Positions 39,615-56,589 of a stretch of DNA of 64,000 bases are shown piece by piece. A program made the translations under genes and the position numbers. Under the pieces are notes generated by a model. It searched no databases, was not told the DNA's origin, and saw only the letters and a program-made list of their open reading frames with translations. Position 1 is the first letter of the stretch. Each line of letters starts with the position of its first letter. The stretch comes from Hydra vulgaris. Lineage: Eukaryota > Cnidaria > Hydrozoa > Anthoathecata > Hydridae. Location of the stretch: NCBI RefSeq assembly GCF_038396675.1, contig NC_088921.1, positions 15,412,501 to 15,476,500 of the forward strand, given 5' to 3'.

Positions 39615-41334
39615 ATCTAAATGGGTAACAAAAATTGTATTATCCTGGGCTTATATAAGATAATTATTCAGCTTCCTGTATGATGCCATCAGTGAATGCC
39701 CATTAGTTTTATTTAACCCTAACTCTAAACCTGCAGCGAACCTTATTTGTAAACATTACTGGCTAAATAAAGTAGCTAAAATATACAGAAAAATAGCATT
39801 TGAAAGAACTTTTTTTCTATTTTTAATATAAAAAGAAAAAGAAAAACAACATGAAATTAATATTTTGAGGCATTTTTTTGGTGCCCATACCGGTCCTATA
39901 GTACCAAAAAAGGTCTGGGTTCACCCCTAATCAGATCATGCAACTTGTCTTGCATTGCTTCAGGAAATTAAAACAAAATGCTTTAGTTTAGCATACAATT
40001 TCACGTTCATAAAATAATGGAAGTGCTAAACTAAAGTGTTTTTTTTTTAACTTCTTGTTTTCATACTTACTTCTCATACCCTAAGGTATAAGAAAACATC
40101 ATTATAATTGTTAAATTTTCATTTCAGTGGTCTTGTTTTATCATATAATTGACTTGAATCAAAAACACTTTTATTTGCAATAGGGAATGACAGTTTCATT
40201 TAATAAAGAAATTGCTTCAATAAATTAAAGAAATACATTTGAGTATATGCATTCTAGTATATTTGAAACTATTTATAAACAAAATTTCTATTGTCAGAAA
40301 TATAAGGAACATTTTGAAAACATAAGCAAAAGTTCAACAACTTTTCAATAACATAATATGAAAAAGTCATTGTATTTTTCATAATATGTTATGAAAAATG
40401 TTTCAATTATATTAATTAATAAAAGTTGAGTTTGAATTAAAACCCACTTGTTTTTTGTAAGTTTTTTTCCAGTGATATTTCAGATTGAGAATTTATGGTA
40501 CTATATTTGCACGATTAAAAACATAACTTTTATATTTGATGGATAGCGTAAAGTTAATTCTGTGAATCAGGTACATGCAGTATAAAACAGTTTGACTATT
40601 TGACATAACAAGTATTGATTAAATCACAACAACAAGTATTGTAGTAGGTTTTCAAGACACCAAATACAGTACAATCTAATAGCTACAACCAGTGTGAACA
40701 ATATGCTGTCATCTCAAGAGTTGTAATACTATTTTCAACAGCAACAGATAATAATTCTACTCAATTGTGAAAAGCACTATCACTCCATTTGGACTAACTG
40801 ATTTGGAACTTTTTATGGAATTTCTGCTCTTTGCAATAACAAACTACAACAATGAGATTTCATATAGAAATACAAAAAAAAAAAAGATCTACCAAAACAA
40901 TTTAAACTATTAAAGAATATGTATATTATTTGCAAATAACAATATTATTTACCAAGAAATTAGGCTTTAAAAAACAATGCTCTTTTTTTTAATAATTTAA
41001 ATTATCCATAGATATATTTAACATCCTCTGATAATTGAAATAATTAAAAACAGAGCATTATTATTCAAAATAATCTTAATATTGTTAATACCTTTGAATA
41101 ACTGAGATTATCGAAAAACATAGCATCATTATTCAAAGTAAGCTTAATATTTAGGTTATAATACTTTTTTACTTCAGCAGCCTGATTACTCAGAGATAAT
41201 TTTTGCATTTTATTGTATTTTGAAATAGTCTTGTTCTCATTTATAAATAAAAAAAACAATAGATATTTGAAAAACTAATGAATTAATTACATATTTTTGT
41301 GAATATTGTATCTATATTAGCACAAATATTTTCT
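39615..41334. other. No gene recognised
   Basis: AT-rich. A near-palindrome cataatatgaaaaag...ttcataatatgttatgaaaaa lies around 40351-40400. No domain or RNA. Confidence 0.4.
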
Positions 41335-41710
41335 CTCTCACACAGAGAGAATGAGAGACTCTCTCTCTCTTTATGCTAGTTATGCAAGTTAAAGTATATA
41401 CTTCAATAATATTATTGCATATATTTTTGTATAATATAGTACAGATAGTATAGTATAGATACAACCATAAGTTAATATAGTATGGATACATCATAAAGTT
41501 TTGAAGTATGATCATACTTCAAAATTATATAAAAAAAAAAATAGTATGAATACATCATATAGTTAAAATTATATAAAAAAATTATATTAAAAAAAAATAT
41601 AGTATGAATACATCATATAGTTTTGATGTATGACAATAACTAGTTATTAACTTAACTTATTTAATAAGTTATTGACATACTACAAAACTATATGATATAT
41701 CCGTACTATG
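41335..41710. repeat. (AG)n and atagtatgaatacatcat inverted repeats
   Basis: CT/GA repeats at 41331-41371. Then four variants of atagtatgaatacatcatat follow in both orientations. The clearest is a ~44-bp stem (41600-41642 with 41665-41707). Confidence 0.7.
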
Positions 41711-42017
41711 GTCGGATATGTTTTAGCTAGGCTATGAGAGAGTGAACCATCCATTATATAGATTGTGTGTATATTTTTTAACCTTAAATTTAAGGTGAAA
41801 ACAAGCTTTATAAAACAAGTTTATGAAGTACATCTAAATATTTGGTAAATATACTGCTATTGTTGTTGTTGTTTAAAAAAAAACTATAGTTGTATTATTT
41901 AAATAAATAACTTAACGTATAGCAGTATAAAATTAAGATAAAATTATATTTTATTGGGCAATAACAAATAAAATCTGAAATCTTTTATAATAATAAAAAC
42001 GCCATTTTTAAATATTA
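41711..42017. other. AT-rich spacer
   Basis: Nothing recognised. Confidence 0.5.
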
Positions 42018-42026
42018 CAAGATGAT
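42018..42026. other. Left 9-bp target duplication of short foldback
   Basis: caagatgat, identical to 42896-42904. Confidence 0.93.
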
Positions 42027-42895
42027 GGGGCGACTGAATAAGTGCGAATTTCATAGCTGCGAATCTGCATAAGTGCGACTGGCATAAGTGCGAACTGGCA
42101 CAAGCGCGAACTGGCATAAGTGCGAATCACTTGCAAAAACTGGCATAAGTGCGAACTAGCACAAGCGCGAACTGGCATAAGTGCGCCAAAAGAATTTGCA
42201 AACATTGGCATAAGTGCGAACTGGCATAAGTGCGAACTGGCATAAGTGCGAAACAATTGCAAAAACTGGCATAAGTGCGAACTGGCACAAGCGCGAACTG
42301 GCATAAGTGCGCCGAAAGAATTTACAAACATTGGCATAAGTGCGAACTGGCATAAGTGCGAACTGGCATATGTGCGAATCAATTGCAAAAACTGGTATAA
42401 GTGCGAACTGGCACAAGCGCGAATTAGCATAAGTGCGCCGAAAGAATTTGCAAACATTGGCATAAGTGCAAATTGGCATAATTGGCGAATTGGCAAGTTC
42501 GCATTTATGCCAATTCGCACTTATGCCAATGTTTGCAAATTCTTTCGGCGCACTTATGCCAGTTCGCGCTTGTGCCAGTTCGCACTTATGCCAGTTTTTG
42601 CAATTGATTTGCACATATGCCAGTTCGCACTTATGCCAGTTCGCACTTATGCCAATGTTTGCAAATTCTTTCGGCGCACTTATGCCAGTTCGCGCTTGTG
42701 CCAGTTCGCACTTATGCCAGTTTTTGCAATTGATTCGCATATATGCCAGTTCGCACTTATGCCAATGTTTGCAAATTCTTTCGGCGCACTTATGCCAGTT
42801 CGCGCTTGTGCCAGTTCGCACTTATGCCAGTCTTTGCAACTGCTTCGCACTTATGCAGATTCGCAGTTATGAAATTCGCACTTATTCAGCCTCCT
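42027..42895. mobile_element. Short foldback element, complete
   Basis: 869 bp between perfect 9-bp duplications. The left tip is ggggcgactgaataagtgcg; the right tip is the complement of aggaggctgaataagtgcga. Left arm 42027-42483 and right arm 42490-42895 are inverted copies of the same 16-bp-based satellite found at 13.1 and 25.2 kb. They meet around ttggcataattggcgaattg. No coding capacity; it must be moved by a transposase supplied elsewhere. The open frames of 145-221 codons are satellite artefacts. Confidence 0.93.
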
Positions 42896-42904
42896 CAAGA
42901 TGAT
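42896..42904. other. Right 9-bp target duplication of short foldback
   Basis: caagatgat, identical to the left copy. Confidence 0.93.
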
Positions 42905-43105
42905 TTAAAGTTACGCCAAACTCAAGTCAGAAAATAGCAGACGTAACTTTTCTTGCGTAAAGTTTGCTGAGCAATTTTTAGGAAAATGTTGTGAATACCG
43001 TTTTTATACCTTTTTGCGTAAGTAATAACTTACGTAAAAACTTTGGAATTTCGTAAGTTTTTGTTTACGAAAGGTTAGTGAATACCACTTAGCGCAACTT
43101 TGAAT
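42905..43105. repeat. GCGTAA palindromic repeat, copy 2
   Basis: Shares acttttcttgcgtaaagttt, ttgtgaataccg (42992) and gtgaataccac (43078) in inverse orientation with 38620-38830. It ends at the piggyBac TTAA. Confidence 0.6.
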
Positions 43106-43114
43106 TTAACCCAT

Positions 43115-43573
43115 ATAAACCCATGATTTTTAAAATGTGTTTCTTGTCTTTATTTGGTGTGATTTAGGTCCAAATGAACAATATTCATCAACTGTTTCAT
43201 AATTTTTTATATACTTAAGTGAATATAGGTGAAAATATAGGTGTCAGTTTAAACTGACGCTAGCTGCAGGAGGGTACAGGTTTTCTCACGTGTCATATTT
43301 GGCTATGACAAGAAGAATAGTCAAACTCTGAAACCAGGAATCACATGGCAATGTTAACTGATGCAGCATAACTCACAGTGACGTTTAATAACTGTTATTA
43401 ATTATTTCACAAGGCCACTTAGCGAGTGAAAACTGCCCGTTTGACGCAAAAGTGTTCAGAAACAACGAAATGGATGCAAAAAATATCATGAACTTTTAAA
43501 TAGCACATAATAACTGTAATGTCACATTAATGTTAAGTTGCAAAGACTATATTTCATTGACAAAAACAGGCAT
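43115..43573. other. 3' noncoding part of piggyBac
   Basis: No ORF. Subterminal region between transposase stop and TTAA end. Confidence 0.6.
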
Positions 43574-44607
43574 CAGTTATTTGCAGTGGAATGCCTTAAA
43601 GCAACCAGGATGCAGTCCCACATTGCACTTCTCACAGTAGAAGACTGATGTGCCTTTGCAGCCGAGTGCCACACATCGACGCTGTGTACCCTGAGCAATC
43701 CAGTGATCTGTAGCATCTGTGCGTACTTCAGTAAGTACTCGTCGATCTACTGCTACACGAGGTGGCGGATACGGCACTGAATTCTTCTTCATTGATAGTG
43801 TCTGCACATAGGTTTGTGCAATCTGACGTCGAAATGACAGCAGATCATGCTCCGGGGCGCCAGGTATTTTCTCCTGCATACGATACAGCTGGAAGGCGTT
43901 CTGAACGGCCAAATCAACACAAAATCTAAATATTGGCCAATACCATTTCTTTGATCGGTGCTGAATCATATAGCAAGCTAGATTTTGGTCTAGGCGGTCT
44001 ACACCGCCCATCCCATAATTGTACAGTTGTATTACTGAAGGCTGATCAACGTCTATGCGCTTCTTCTGTGCTGATGAATATCTTTTAGCTTAGCGAAGTG
44101 GTGCGACACCAGCGTAAGTTGATGCGACTGTCACAACCTTACTGTCATGCCAGCGTACCAAGCATACATTAGCCTTTTGATCCAGGGCAACGTCATGCGA
44201 GCCACGAGGCAGCTTGTCCATTGCTTTGATGTTTGAGGTTGTCAAACACAATGTGAAAGAAATTACCGTCACGTTTTAGTAAATCTTTTGTGAGATTGAC
44301 CACCACCGATCCACCGAGGCCCAGATCTTTATCTGTCGTGCCGGCACCTTGATATGGGTAGAAATTGATTACATATCCCAAACGAGTTGCTGCCACCCAC
44401 ATCTTATACCCGAACTTGATGGGTTTGCCATGGATGTATTGCTTTGCACCGTGTTTTCCGTAATAAGGGATCATACTTTCGTCGATGCTGATGATTTGTT
44501 CAGGCTGAAAGTTTGCCAGGCAAGCAGCATTGATGGACTGGATAAGAGGGCGGACTTTGGAAAACCTGTCAGTCATATCAAGTTTGTTGTTATTGGCAAA
44601 ATGTAGT
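43574..44607 (-). pseudogene. piggyBac transposase, N-truncated, broken
   Basis: The minus strand starts in the catalytic domain: LHFANNNKLDMTDRFSKVRP, ISIDESMIPYYGKHG (first catalytic Asp), KFGYKMWVAATRLGY and HIVFDN (second Asp). A deletion of roughly 40 residues plus a frameshift near 44235 leads to DKLPRGSHDVALDQ and VRWHDSKVVTVASTYAG. A stop near 44093 and then MGGVDRLDQNLACYMIQ (third Asp) follow. It ends with a Cys-rich zinc-ribbon (CVALGCKG, CEKCNVGLHPGC) typical of the family C-terminus. All three catalytic Asp survive, but the protein cannot be made whole. Confidence 0.9.
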
Positions 44608-44770
44608 GTAGGTTCCACTTTAGCGTCGAAAATAGAAACTACTGAAGTAAACTTTGAGCCATATTTTACTCCTAATAAGACCTCTGAGATCGATAATTAT
44701 GAAATTACTGAAAAGGAACTCTTAGATGCAGTATATCTTTTAAAACTAAACAAAAGTGTGGGGTATGATA
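44608..44770 (+). pseudogene. Inverted LINE reverse-transcriptase segment
   Basis: The plus strand reads NFEPYFTPNK, ITEKELLDAVYLLKLNKS and VGYDK, the start of a LINE reverse transcriptase. It is what should follow the linker of the minus-strand LINE to its right. Here it is inverted, joined 3' end to 3' end. Confidence 0.75.
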
Positions 44771-45960
44771 AAAGTTTTATTTCAATGTTTAGATTTATAG
44801 GAAGATAATTTCCGTCATTTTGTTTCGTGCCAATTACTTCCTTAATTATGTTCCAAGTATTTTTGGATCATTTTTATGTTTTATTAAATGCTCGATATAG
44901 TAATATTCCTTTGATTTTGTAATAACCAGCTCAAAAACACGTTTATAATTTTTGTAATTAGTTTCATTCTTGAAAGTTTTTTTTTTTTGAGAAACTTATT
45001 ATATAATCGTTGCTTTTTTTTTGACGACTTTATAATTCCAGGCGTTATCCATGGATTTAATAATGTTTTTTTTTCACACATTTTGTAACTACAGGAAAAG
45101 CCGTATTGTAAAGTTGTTGTAATTTATCAATAAACTTATCGTACGCCTTGTCTGTGTGTTCAATATCAAGGAAGTCATCCCAATTTAAATCTGATAATTG
45201 AGTATTAAAATTTTTCATGGATTTTTCATTTATATTTCGCGTAATTTTTTTTAACTTTTTGTGCATAAATGTTATCACATTTTTGTGAGATAAGAAATAC
45301 TGGGAAGTGGTCTGAAATGTCGCATTTAAATATTCCTGTTTTTATTTTTGATTTGAATTCATTGGTGATTATTTGATCAATAATTGTTGCGCTTTCTCTA
45401 GTTATTTTTGTGGGCTTATTAATTAGTGGAATATAGCCTTTCTAATATATAACGTTAAAGAAATTATTTATATTTGTATTTAAATGACGCATGTTCAGGT
45501 CAAGGTTTAAATCACCTACAAAATAAATGCTTTTATTTTTGCTTAATTTATTTTTAATTATGTTTTTAATATAATTTTCGAATTGAGCTGGAAGGTGGTC
45601 TGTATAAAACGTGGGATGATAATGTTTTTTGTGGTTTTATTCATTATTACCACACATAGTGATTCACAATCATTAGTGGTTGAGCACAAATCTTTTTTTA
45701 GCATGTATGACAAAAGTTACTTATAAATACACACAAACCCCCTCCATTCTTCCCAGATCCTCTAAATTGATGAATCACTTTATAATTTGGTAGCTGAAAA
45801 TTTGTATTTGTCTCGATATATTCATCAGTACACCATGTCTCGCTGTGACTAATAACTTTAATATTAAATTTAACCTCGCATAAAAATTGTTTAAATAATT
45901 CAAAATTTTTTGAAAAACTCCTAATATTCAAATGCAAAATTGAAAATGAATTTGCATCTA
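44771..45960 (-). pseudogene. LINE endonuclease and linker
   Basis: The minus strand starts LHLNIRSFSKNFELFKQFLC, followed by SETWCTDEYIET, GSGKNGGGLCVFISN, then in shifted frames GDLNLDLNMRHLNTN, ATIIDQIITNEFKSKI and DISDHFPVFLIS, the apurinic-type endonuclease blocks. The linker reads LNPWITPGIIKSSKKKQRLY. It continues as KHKNDPKILGTIIKEVIG to about 44780. Frameshifts near 45700 and 45500. Confidence 0.82.
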
Positions 45961-46935
45961 ATCTAATATTTTGAAATACTTTGTTATTACTAAAAAAATT
46001 AATACCCGGGTCAGAATGTTTATCTAGAAGTATCTTATTTTTATTTTGTAATGAATTAAATTCTGAGTTTGTAAGTTGATTCTGAGTGTAACATTATCTT
46101 CATTCATAAGTAGGGTATTTTTATAAACTGTTAAATCATATTTTTCCGAAAAAAAAAAAAAGAAAAAAAAATAATAATAATAAAAGTAATGATTAGAAAA
46201 AAAAAAAAGAAAAAAAAGTTCTAAATATAAATGATAAAGTAATTAAGCACTCGCTTTATTTTTCCTAAATTCTCTAACTATAAGTTTATCATATTTTATA
46301 GAAGAATATTTACCATTTTTTCTATGCATCTTCATTTCTTCTACGAGTTTTTTCCTTATGACCATTGTTTCAAAAGAAAAGTCTTCGTTGATGTATATTC
46401 CTGATCCTTTAAGTCGGTTAGATGAATGTAGCACTTTTATTTTGTCTTTGTAATGTAGAATTTTAACAACAATTGTTCTAGATTTATTTTTTTCTTTTTT
46501 TCCAACTCTGGGAGCCCTCTCGATATCAACGTTCCTAATATTTAATTCGTTTACAAATAAAATTAATAATTTTTTTTCAGTTTCATCCCAGGTTTCTTGA
46601 TCGTTTTCGGGAAGCCCGTCGATGCGAAGATTATTCCTTCTGAGTCTATCTTCTAGCTTTCGTAATTTATTCTTTTCCTCTTCACCTATACTATTTTTGT
46701 TTTTAATTTTCTTTTCTAATTTGCATACCTTTTTTTCTTGGATGTCTTGAGTAACTGTTAGGCTTTCTTCGATATCTTTATTTGTCTTTTCTAGGATTCT
46801 TACTCTCTTGGTAATTTCTTTAAGTTTAATGTTTACCTTTTCGTTTTCTTTTTTTAAAGAGTCGCAAAGTTGTTTTGATTTATGTATTTCATTAAGTAGC
46901 TCATTTATTTTATCGTTAGTTATTTTTAAGTTACC

Positions 46936-46944
46936 ACTGATAAG
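46936..46944. other. Left 9-bp target duplication
   Basis: actgataag, identical to 48028-48036, inside LINE ORF1. Confidence 0.93.
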
Positions 46945-48027
46945 TAGCAACCAGACAATCTCTAATGGCCTTATTATAAAAGGACAAAAATAGACTTCGA
47001 CAAAGCACTAATTGCAACAATTTTAATTACAACTATCAAAAATGAATTGTCTATAAAAAATGTTTGTCTTTCTAGACAATCATTTTAAAAACGGACACTA
47101 AATAAACAATCTCGATTTTTTAATGAGGTATAGAAGATCTATTTAATATATAATTTGGACCTATAACGAGTAATTAAATTTTCACTGCAGCATCGTTTCA
47201 AAAACTGAAAACGAGCACAAAATTAAAAATACAATTTTTCTAACAGAAGTTCATTTTTTAATTTTTTATCCAGCGTGTGCTGTTGATTAAAAAGTTAATG
47301 TCTATTTAAAAACCTCAAAATGGACTATTTTGTGCTCAATTGAAGTTCATTAATTACTCAGTTCAGTTGTTTTTTTTTTGTGCGTGAAAATTTATTTTTA
47401 AAATGCCCTCTCCAGTTTGGGATTACTTCAAAAAAGTTGAAGGTAAGTTTATCATTTAAAAAATTTTCCTTAGTCACTAAAATCTTTATCACCTTCAATA
47501 AAATTATTTTAAAAATATGTGATCAAGGAGTTGTCCTTTATAAAATGTGGATTAGTAAGTAGAAGATTCCAATAGGTGTTAAAATTTATTTAGGTTTGTG
47601 AATAAAACAATAGTGAAAAAGAAAAATGTTTTTTACTTTCATTTTATTGATGAATATGTACGCAAGTTTTAAACAATAATTAATCATGGGCAATGATCGT
47701 CATTTGGAGTTTTGATGTCATTTCAATATTTTTTTAATATTATAAATTTACTACATAACAATCTTCAAATAATACGGTAATGAAAGATTTCTGGTTTTAT
47801 GAAATCAAGTAAATTTAGACAAAATCATAGACACCAAATAGACAAAAAATTATGCTTTGTAGACTTATGAAGTGAAAATTATTTTTTAACTGAGCAATCT
47901 TAGGACACCATCAAAAATTTGATAGACACAACAAGGACAAAAAATTAAACATTTGTTGTGTCCATTACAACATACAGAATTGTCTATGTCTGTGTTGTAA
48001 GTCTATCCATAGACTAGTCTGGTTACT
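46945..48027. mobile_element. 1083-bp non-autonomous element, 9-bp target duplication
   Basis: Short terminal inverted repeats: tagcaaccagac at 46945 and gtctggttact ending at 48027 (complement agtaaccagac). Perfect 9-bp duplications lie outside, and the ORF1 reading frame is restored by removing the element plus one duplication. Subterminal motifs of the attgtcta / tagacaat type recur near both ends. No transposase. 9 bp points to a Mutator-like mobiliser (inference). Confidence 0.87.
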
Positions 48028-48036
48028 ACTGATAAG
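48028..48036. other. Right 9-bp target duplication
   Basis: actgataag. Confidence 0.93.
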
Positions 48037-48215
48037 CTTAAAGATATCTTTCTGCTGTTTTGAAAACACTTCATGAAAAATATCGCGAACGACATTTGTT
48101 GATATTTGTGTTTCATCTGTATTCCCCGTTTCGTTAGATTTCTTTCGAACATCAATATTTTTTTAATCCATTTTATAGTTTGTTTATTTTTTTTATTAAA
48201 AAAAAAAAAAAAAGT

Positions 48216-48941
48216 TACAAAAAATAATTATTTCCTCTGAATAAAACACATCTGCTTGCCGCAAAAATTAAATGCATACGTATGTAGGGTAGTTAATATA
48301 TGTAGGGAAATGCTACTTACGTAATTTTGCTAAATCTAACGGATTTCATGAGCGGTGCGTCGGATGCGTCGGTGCGTCGGATTTATATAACTTTTTCAAT
48401 ATTTGAAAGATAATTTAATCTGATGAAAATTTGTAAAGAAAAAATTACAATTTTTGATTTTTTTAAAAAGATTTTGCTTAAAATGGGGTAAGTTAAGGAA
48501 TAATGAAAGATAAATTGTGCAATCAACAAATATATGAATATGCATAGTACGAAACTTGGGTGAATCATCAATAAAACTTTCACTAAGAGTACGCGTGTGT
48601 GTAATTTATAAAGTTTTTATTTTATACTCTTTAATGACGTAAGTAAGAGAAGAGAAATAATTAAATAGTAAGAAAGTGTCATAAAATATGAAAATTTTAT
48701 TTTATACAACTACCTTGAACTTTGAAGCCCGATATGAAAGTTACAGATTTAATTCCCGTGAATCTTACTCAACTGCCTCCCAGCAATCTTTTGCTGTGCG
48801 TTGCGTCAACATTCTAATTCTCAAACTTTCATCCGTTAAATGTTTTGTCATGTGATGCGTAGTTTTTGAGAACTTTAATTGCCTAACTTGCCTCTATGCT
48901 TAACTAACCTCGCTCTACCCTATATAATATTTTTTACACGG
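48216..48941. other. No gene recognised
   Basis: A short direct repeat gtgcgtcgga occurs at 48355-48379 (three gcgtcgg-type units). Otherwise AT-rich noncoding sequence. Confidence 0.4.
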
Positions 48942-48999
48942 TTCTGGCGACTAGGTCCTCGAAATCATCTTTGAGATTTCGAGGACCTAGTCGCCAGAA
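48942..48999. repeat. Perfect 25-bp hairpin
   Basis: Arms 48942-48966 and 48975-48999 are exact complements (core ggcgactaggtcctcgaaat) around an 8-base loop. GC-richer than the surroundings. It could be a miniature element or a small-RNA precursor; nothing in the sequence decides. Confidence 0.9.
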
Positions 49000-50118
49000 T
49001 TTTATATATTGTTAGATTGTAAAACTACTATTAATGAATATAAACTAAAAAACAAAAAGAAACCTTGGAACCTTTTCCAAACTGTCACTATTCGAAGAAC
49101 TTTTTGATTGAAGAACCTTTAAAGTTATTTTGAAGTTTTTTAAAAATGACACACATGCCAGTTTCTGTGCAAGACCTTGACATCTGGTTCTTTCCTTTGG
49201 TTGACACAATAAATTATTTACGCATTTATAAAATAAAATTATAAAGCTGAAAAGTTGTGTACGAATGCGTAGTACAGTTATTAAAGTTGCATTCAACTTG
49301 AGTAACTGAACAAATATTTTTGCTGAAAAATCATCATATGCATAGCGAAGGTATATAGACCAAGAAACCAATCAAGCTTTACTTGATGAACTTGAGCTTT
49401 TATCTCTTAGAATAATGAGCAGATTATTGCTGCATGTGGTGTAACACTTTTTTCTTCATTTGTTTGCCAATAGAATTAATGGTTATAAACATATTTAGAA
49501 ATGTAATAATGGAACTGTTGTAGGCGAAACAAATGGAAACGGAAAGGTAGAAGTCTGAAAATAATGATAGCTTTGGATTAAAATCAACCTTTTAACTGTA
49601 TCAATTTTTTTCAAAAATGTTTTTGTTTAACTTTTTATATATTAAAAGTTAAAATAAAAACATTTTTGAAAAAAAATTAATGCAGTTATTTTTAAGGACG
49701 TTTTATAGCAAATATCTTTTTACAACAATCTGCAATGTTTCTAATATAAAGAATGTAAAACTCTACATCTTTAGTCCTGAGTTTTTTAGATAAAAATAAA
49801 ACTGTGGTGGTATACGGGGCTCTGTTAATGGTGCGTCTCTATTTTTTTTATAGGAAAATATGTATATATATCCATCTCTATTTTATATAGGAAACTAGAG
49901 ACTTAAGTATGGAAGGTGGTGTGAACTTTTAAGTTAAAAGTACGGTACTCTGTGGCAAGATTTTTAGAACTTCTTGGAGCACGTTAATAACTAAATAATA
50001 AATAAAAAAAGCGGTAAGCAACTCATACTCAAAAGGAAACCAATCACGGCAAAACACATTTTTTTGTTTCTATGAAAAATAGTCTTAAAAGGCAACCAAA
50101 AGGCTGCATCTGGAAAAA
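49000..50118. other. Upstream region of the CREC gene
   Basis: No second gene recognised. The minus-strand frame 49371-49045 has no motif. A ~32-bp stem (about 49600-49636 with 49642-49674, core ttcaaaaatgtttttgttta) lies about 450 bp before the start codon. The promoter is not identifiable by eye. Confidence 0.45.
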
Positions 50119-55515
<5,397 letters not shown>

Positions 55516-56585
55516 ATGAGATAATATTTTAGAAAGATTTTTTAATTTTATTTTTTAACTTACATAATGTTGCTTGTCGTCAATATCAGTTCTGATTGCA
55601 TTTAACCTGTGTAAATTATCGATCTTGATCTTTTTAAACACCGAAATAGTTTGTTGGATTTCAATATGTAAATGACACATTTAAATATAAAGTGTTTTTT
55701 TGCTACAGTAAGGTTATACGGTAGGTAGAAAGGTCTTTCTTTAGCTAATGCAAAAAACTGATGTAAAAAATAGCGCGCTATTAAATTGGGTATAATTTCG
55801 TCTGACGTGCTTGCTTGTTTGCAAAAACTATGAAAAATCTTTGGGTTCAATAAGATTCATTGGATTCAAATTTACGCTTAACGCTAAAATGTTGTTTTTT
55901 GTTAGATTAGACTCTTGTTAGACTCTACCATAAATAAATCAAACTTTTGCTTATTTGTTAATCTCAAATAGAGTTGTTTCTTGCATGGTAAATCAATCTT
56001 GCGCTTTCGAATCTTGTTAGATAAATTGTTTTTTGTTAAAAAAGTTAAAACATACTGAATTGTTCCAATTAACAAATTTGTTTAATATTCGGTAAAACCT
56101 ATTATTGCCAAGGTTTTTAACATATTATTGCCTACGTTTGTACACTAACGTCTGAAAAATATTTTTGTATGACAAGAGGAAAAAAAAAAGTTATTTAATT
56201 ACAAAACCAGTAAAAAAATATTTTTAATTTCTGTTATATAACAACATATTGTATGATATTTTATTATCAAACAAAATAATTCTAATTGTACTATCTATTC
56301 GCATTTTTTTCAATAAAGTATTTCATATCACAATCTATTCGCATTTTTCCCCACGATGCACCAGTGACATTGAAAAACCAAATGCATTAGTTTTTTTAAA
56401 AAACATAATGAAATTTATTTTTAGGATGATTAACTTTATTAAGTTTTTTAAAAAAGGAATTAAAAGTTGTTGTTTTTTTCGTCAATTAAAATTTTTTTTT
56501 CCACTTTAATCATACGTAGATTTTCAAGCTTTAATCAGTTAAAATTAAAAAAAAGAACTTTTTTTTCTTTTTGCAAGTCAATATG
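55516..56585. other. 3' flank of the CREC gene
   Basis: No gene recognised. Poly-A signals such as aataaa are available near 55931. A direct repeat (tatttcatatcacaatctattcgcatttt-type, tctattcgcattttt at 56296 and 56334) is seen. Confidence 0.45.
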
Positions 56586-56589
56586 GCTC

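Larger units (their letters stand above)
43106..44607 (-). mobile_element. piggyBac remnant, one end intact
   Basis: TTAA (43106-43109) followed by cccatataaacccatg fits a piggyBac terminus and target site on the 3' side of the transposase gene. The other end is missing: at about 44607 the element runs directly into inverted LINE sequence. Confidence 0.8.
46243..48165 (-). pseudogene. LINE ORF1 (coiled coil plus RNA-binding fold), split by an insertion
   Basis: The minus strand from about 48165 reads NIDVRKKSNETGNTDETQ and FSKQQKDIFKLIS (to 48028). After removing 46945-48036 it continues GNLKITNDKINELLNEIHKS. A long coiled coil follows (about 46900-46660, KLKEITKRVRILEKTN). Then comes the conserved block LEDRLRRNNLRIDGLPE and a nucleic-acid-binding domain with RAPRVGKKEKNKSRTIVVKI and a basic C-terminus. 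This is the organisation of L1-type ORF1 (transposase_22) chaperone proteins. The apparent start MD is followed at once by TAA, so the 5' end is damaged. Confidence 0.8.
44771..48200 (-). mobile_element. CR1-like LINE with ORF1 and endonuclease, lacking its reverse transcriptase
   Basis: Minus-strand order: ORF1 (48165-46243, interrupted by an insertion), endonuclease and linker (45960-44771). The reverse transcriptase is missing apart from the small inverted segment at 44608-44770. Poly-T/A tracts near 48180-48215 mark the 5' side. Confidence 0.8.

Noticed and set aside
44608-48200. Twin-priming (5' inversion) of the LINE
   Set aside because: The inverted segment is the downstream part joined tail-to-tail. 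Twin-priming would place the upstream part inverted and head-to-head.
49045-49371. 108-codon minus-strand frame upstream of the CREC gene
   Set aside because: No motif, no plausible splice partners, AT-driven composition.
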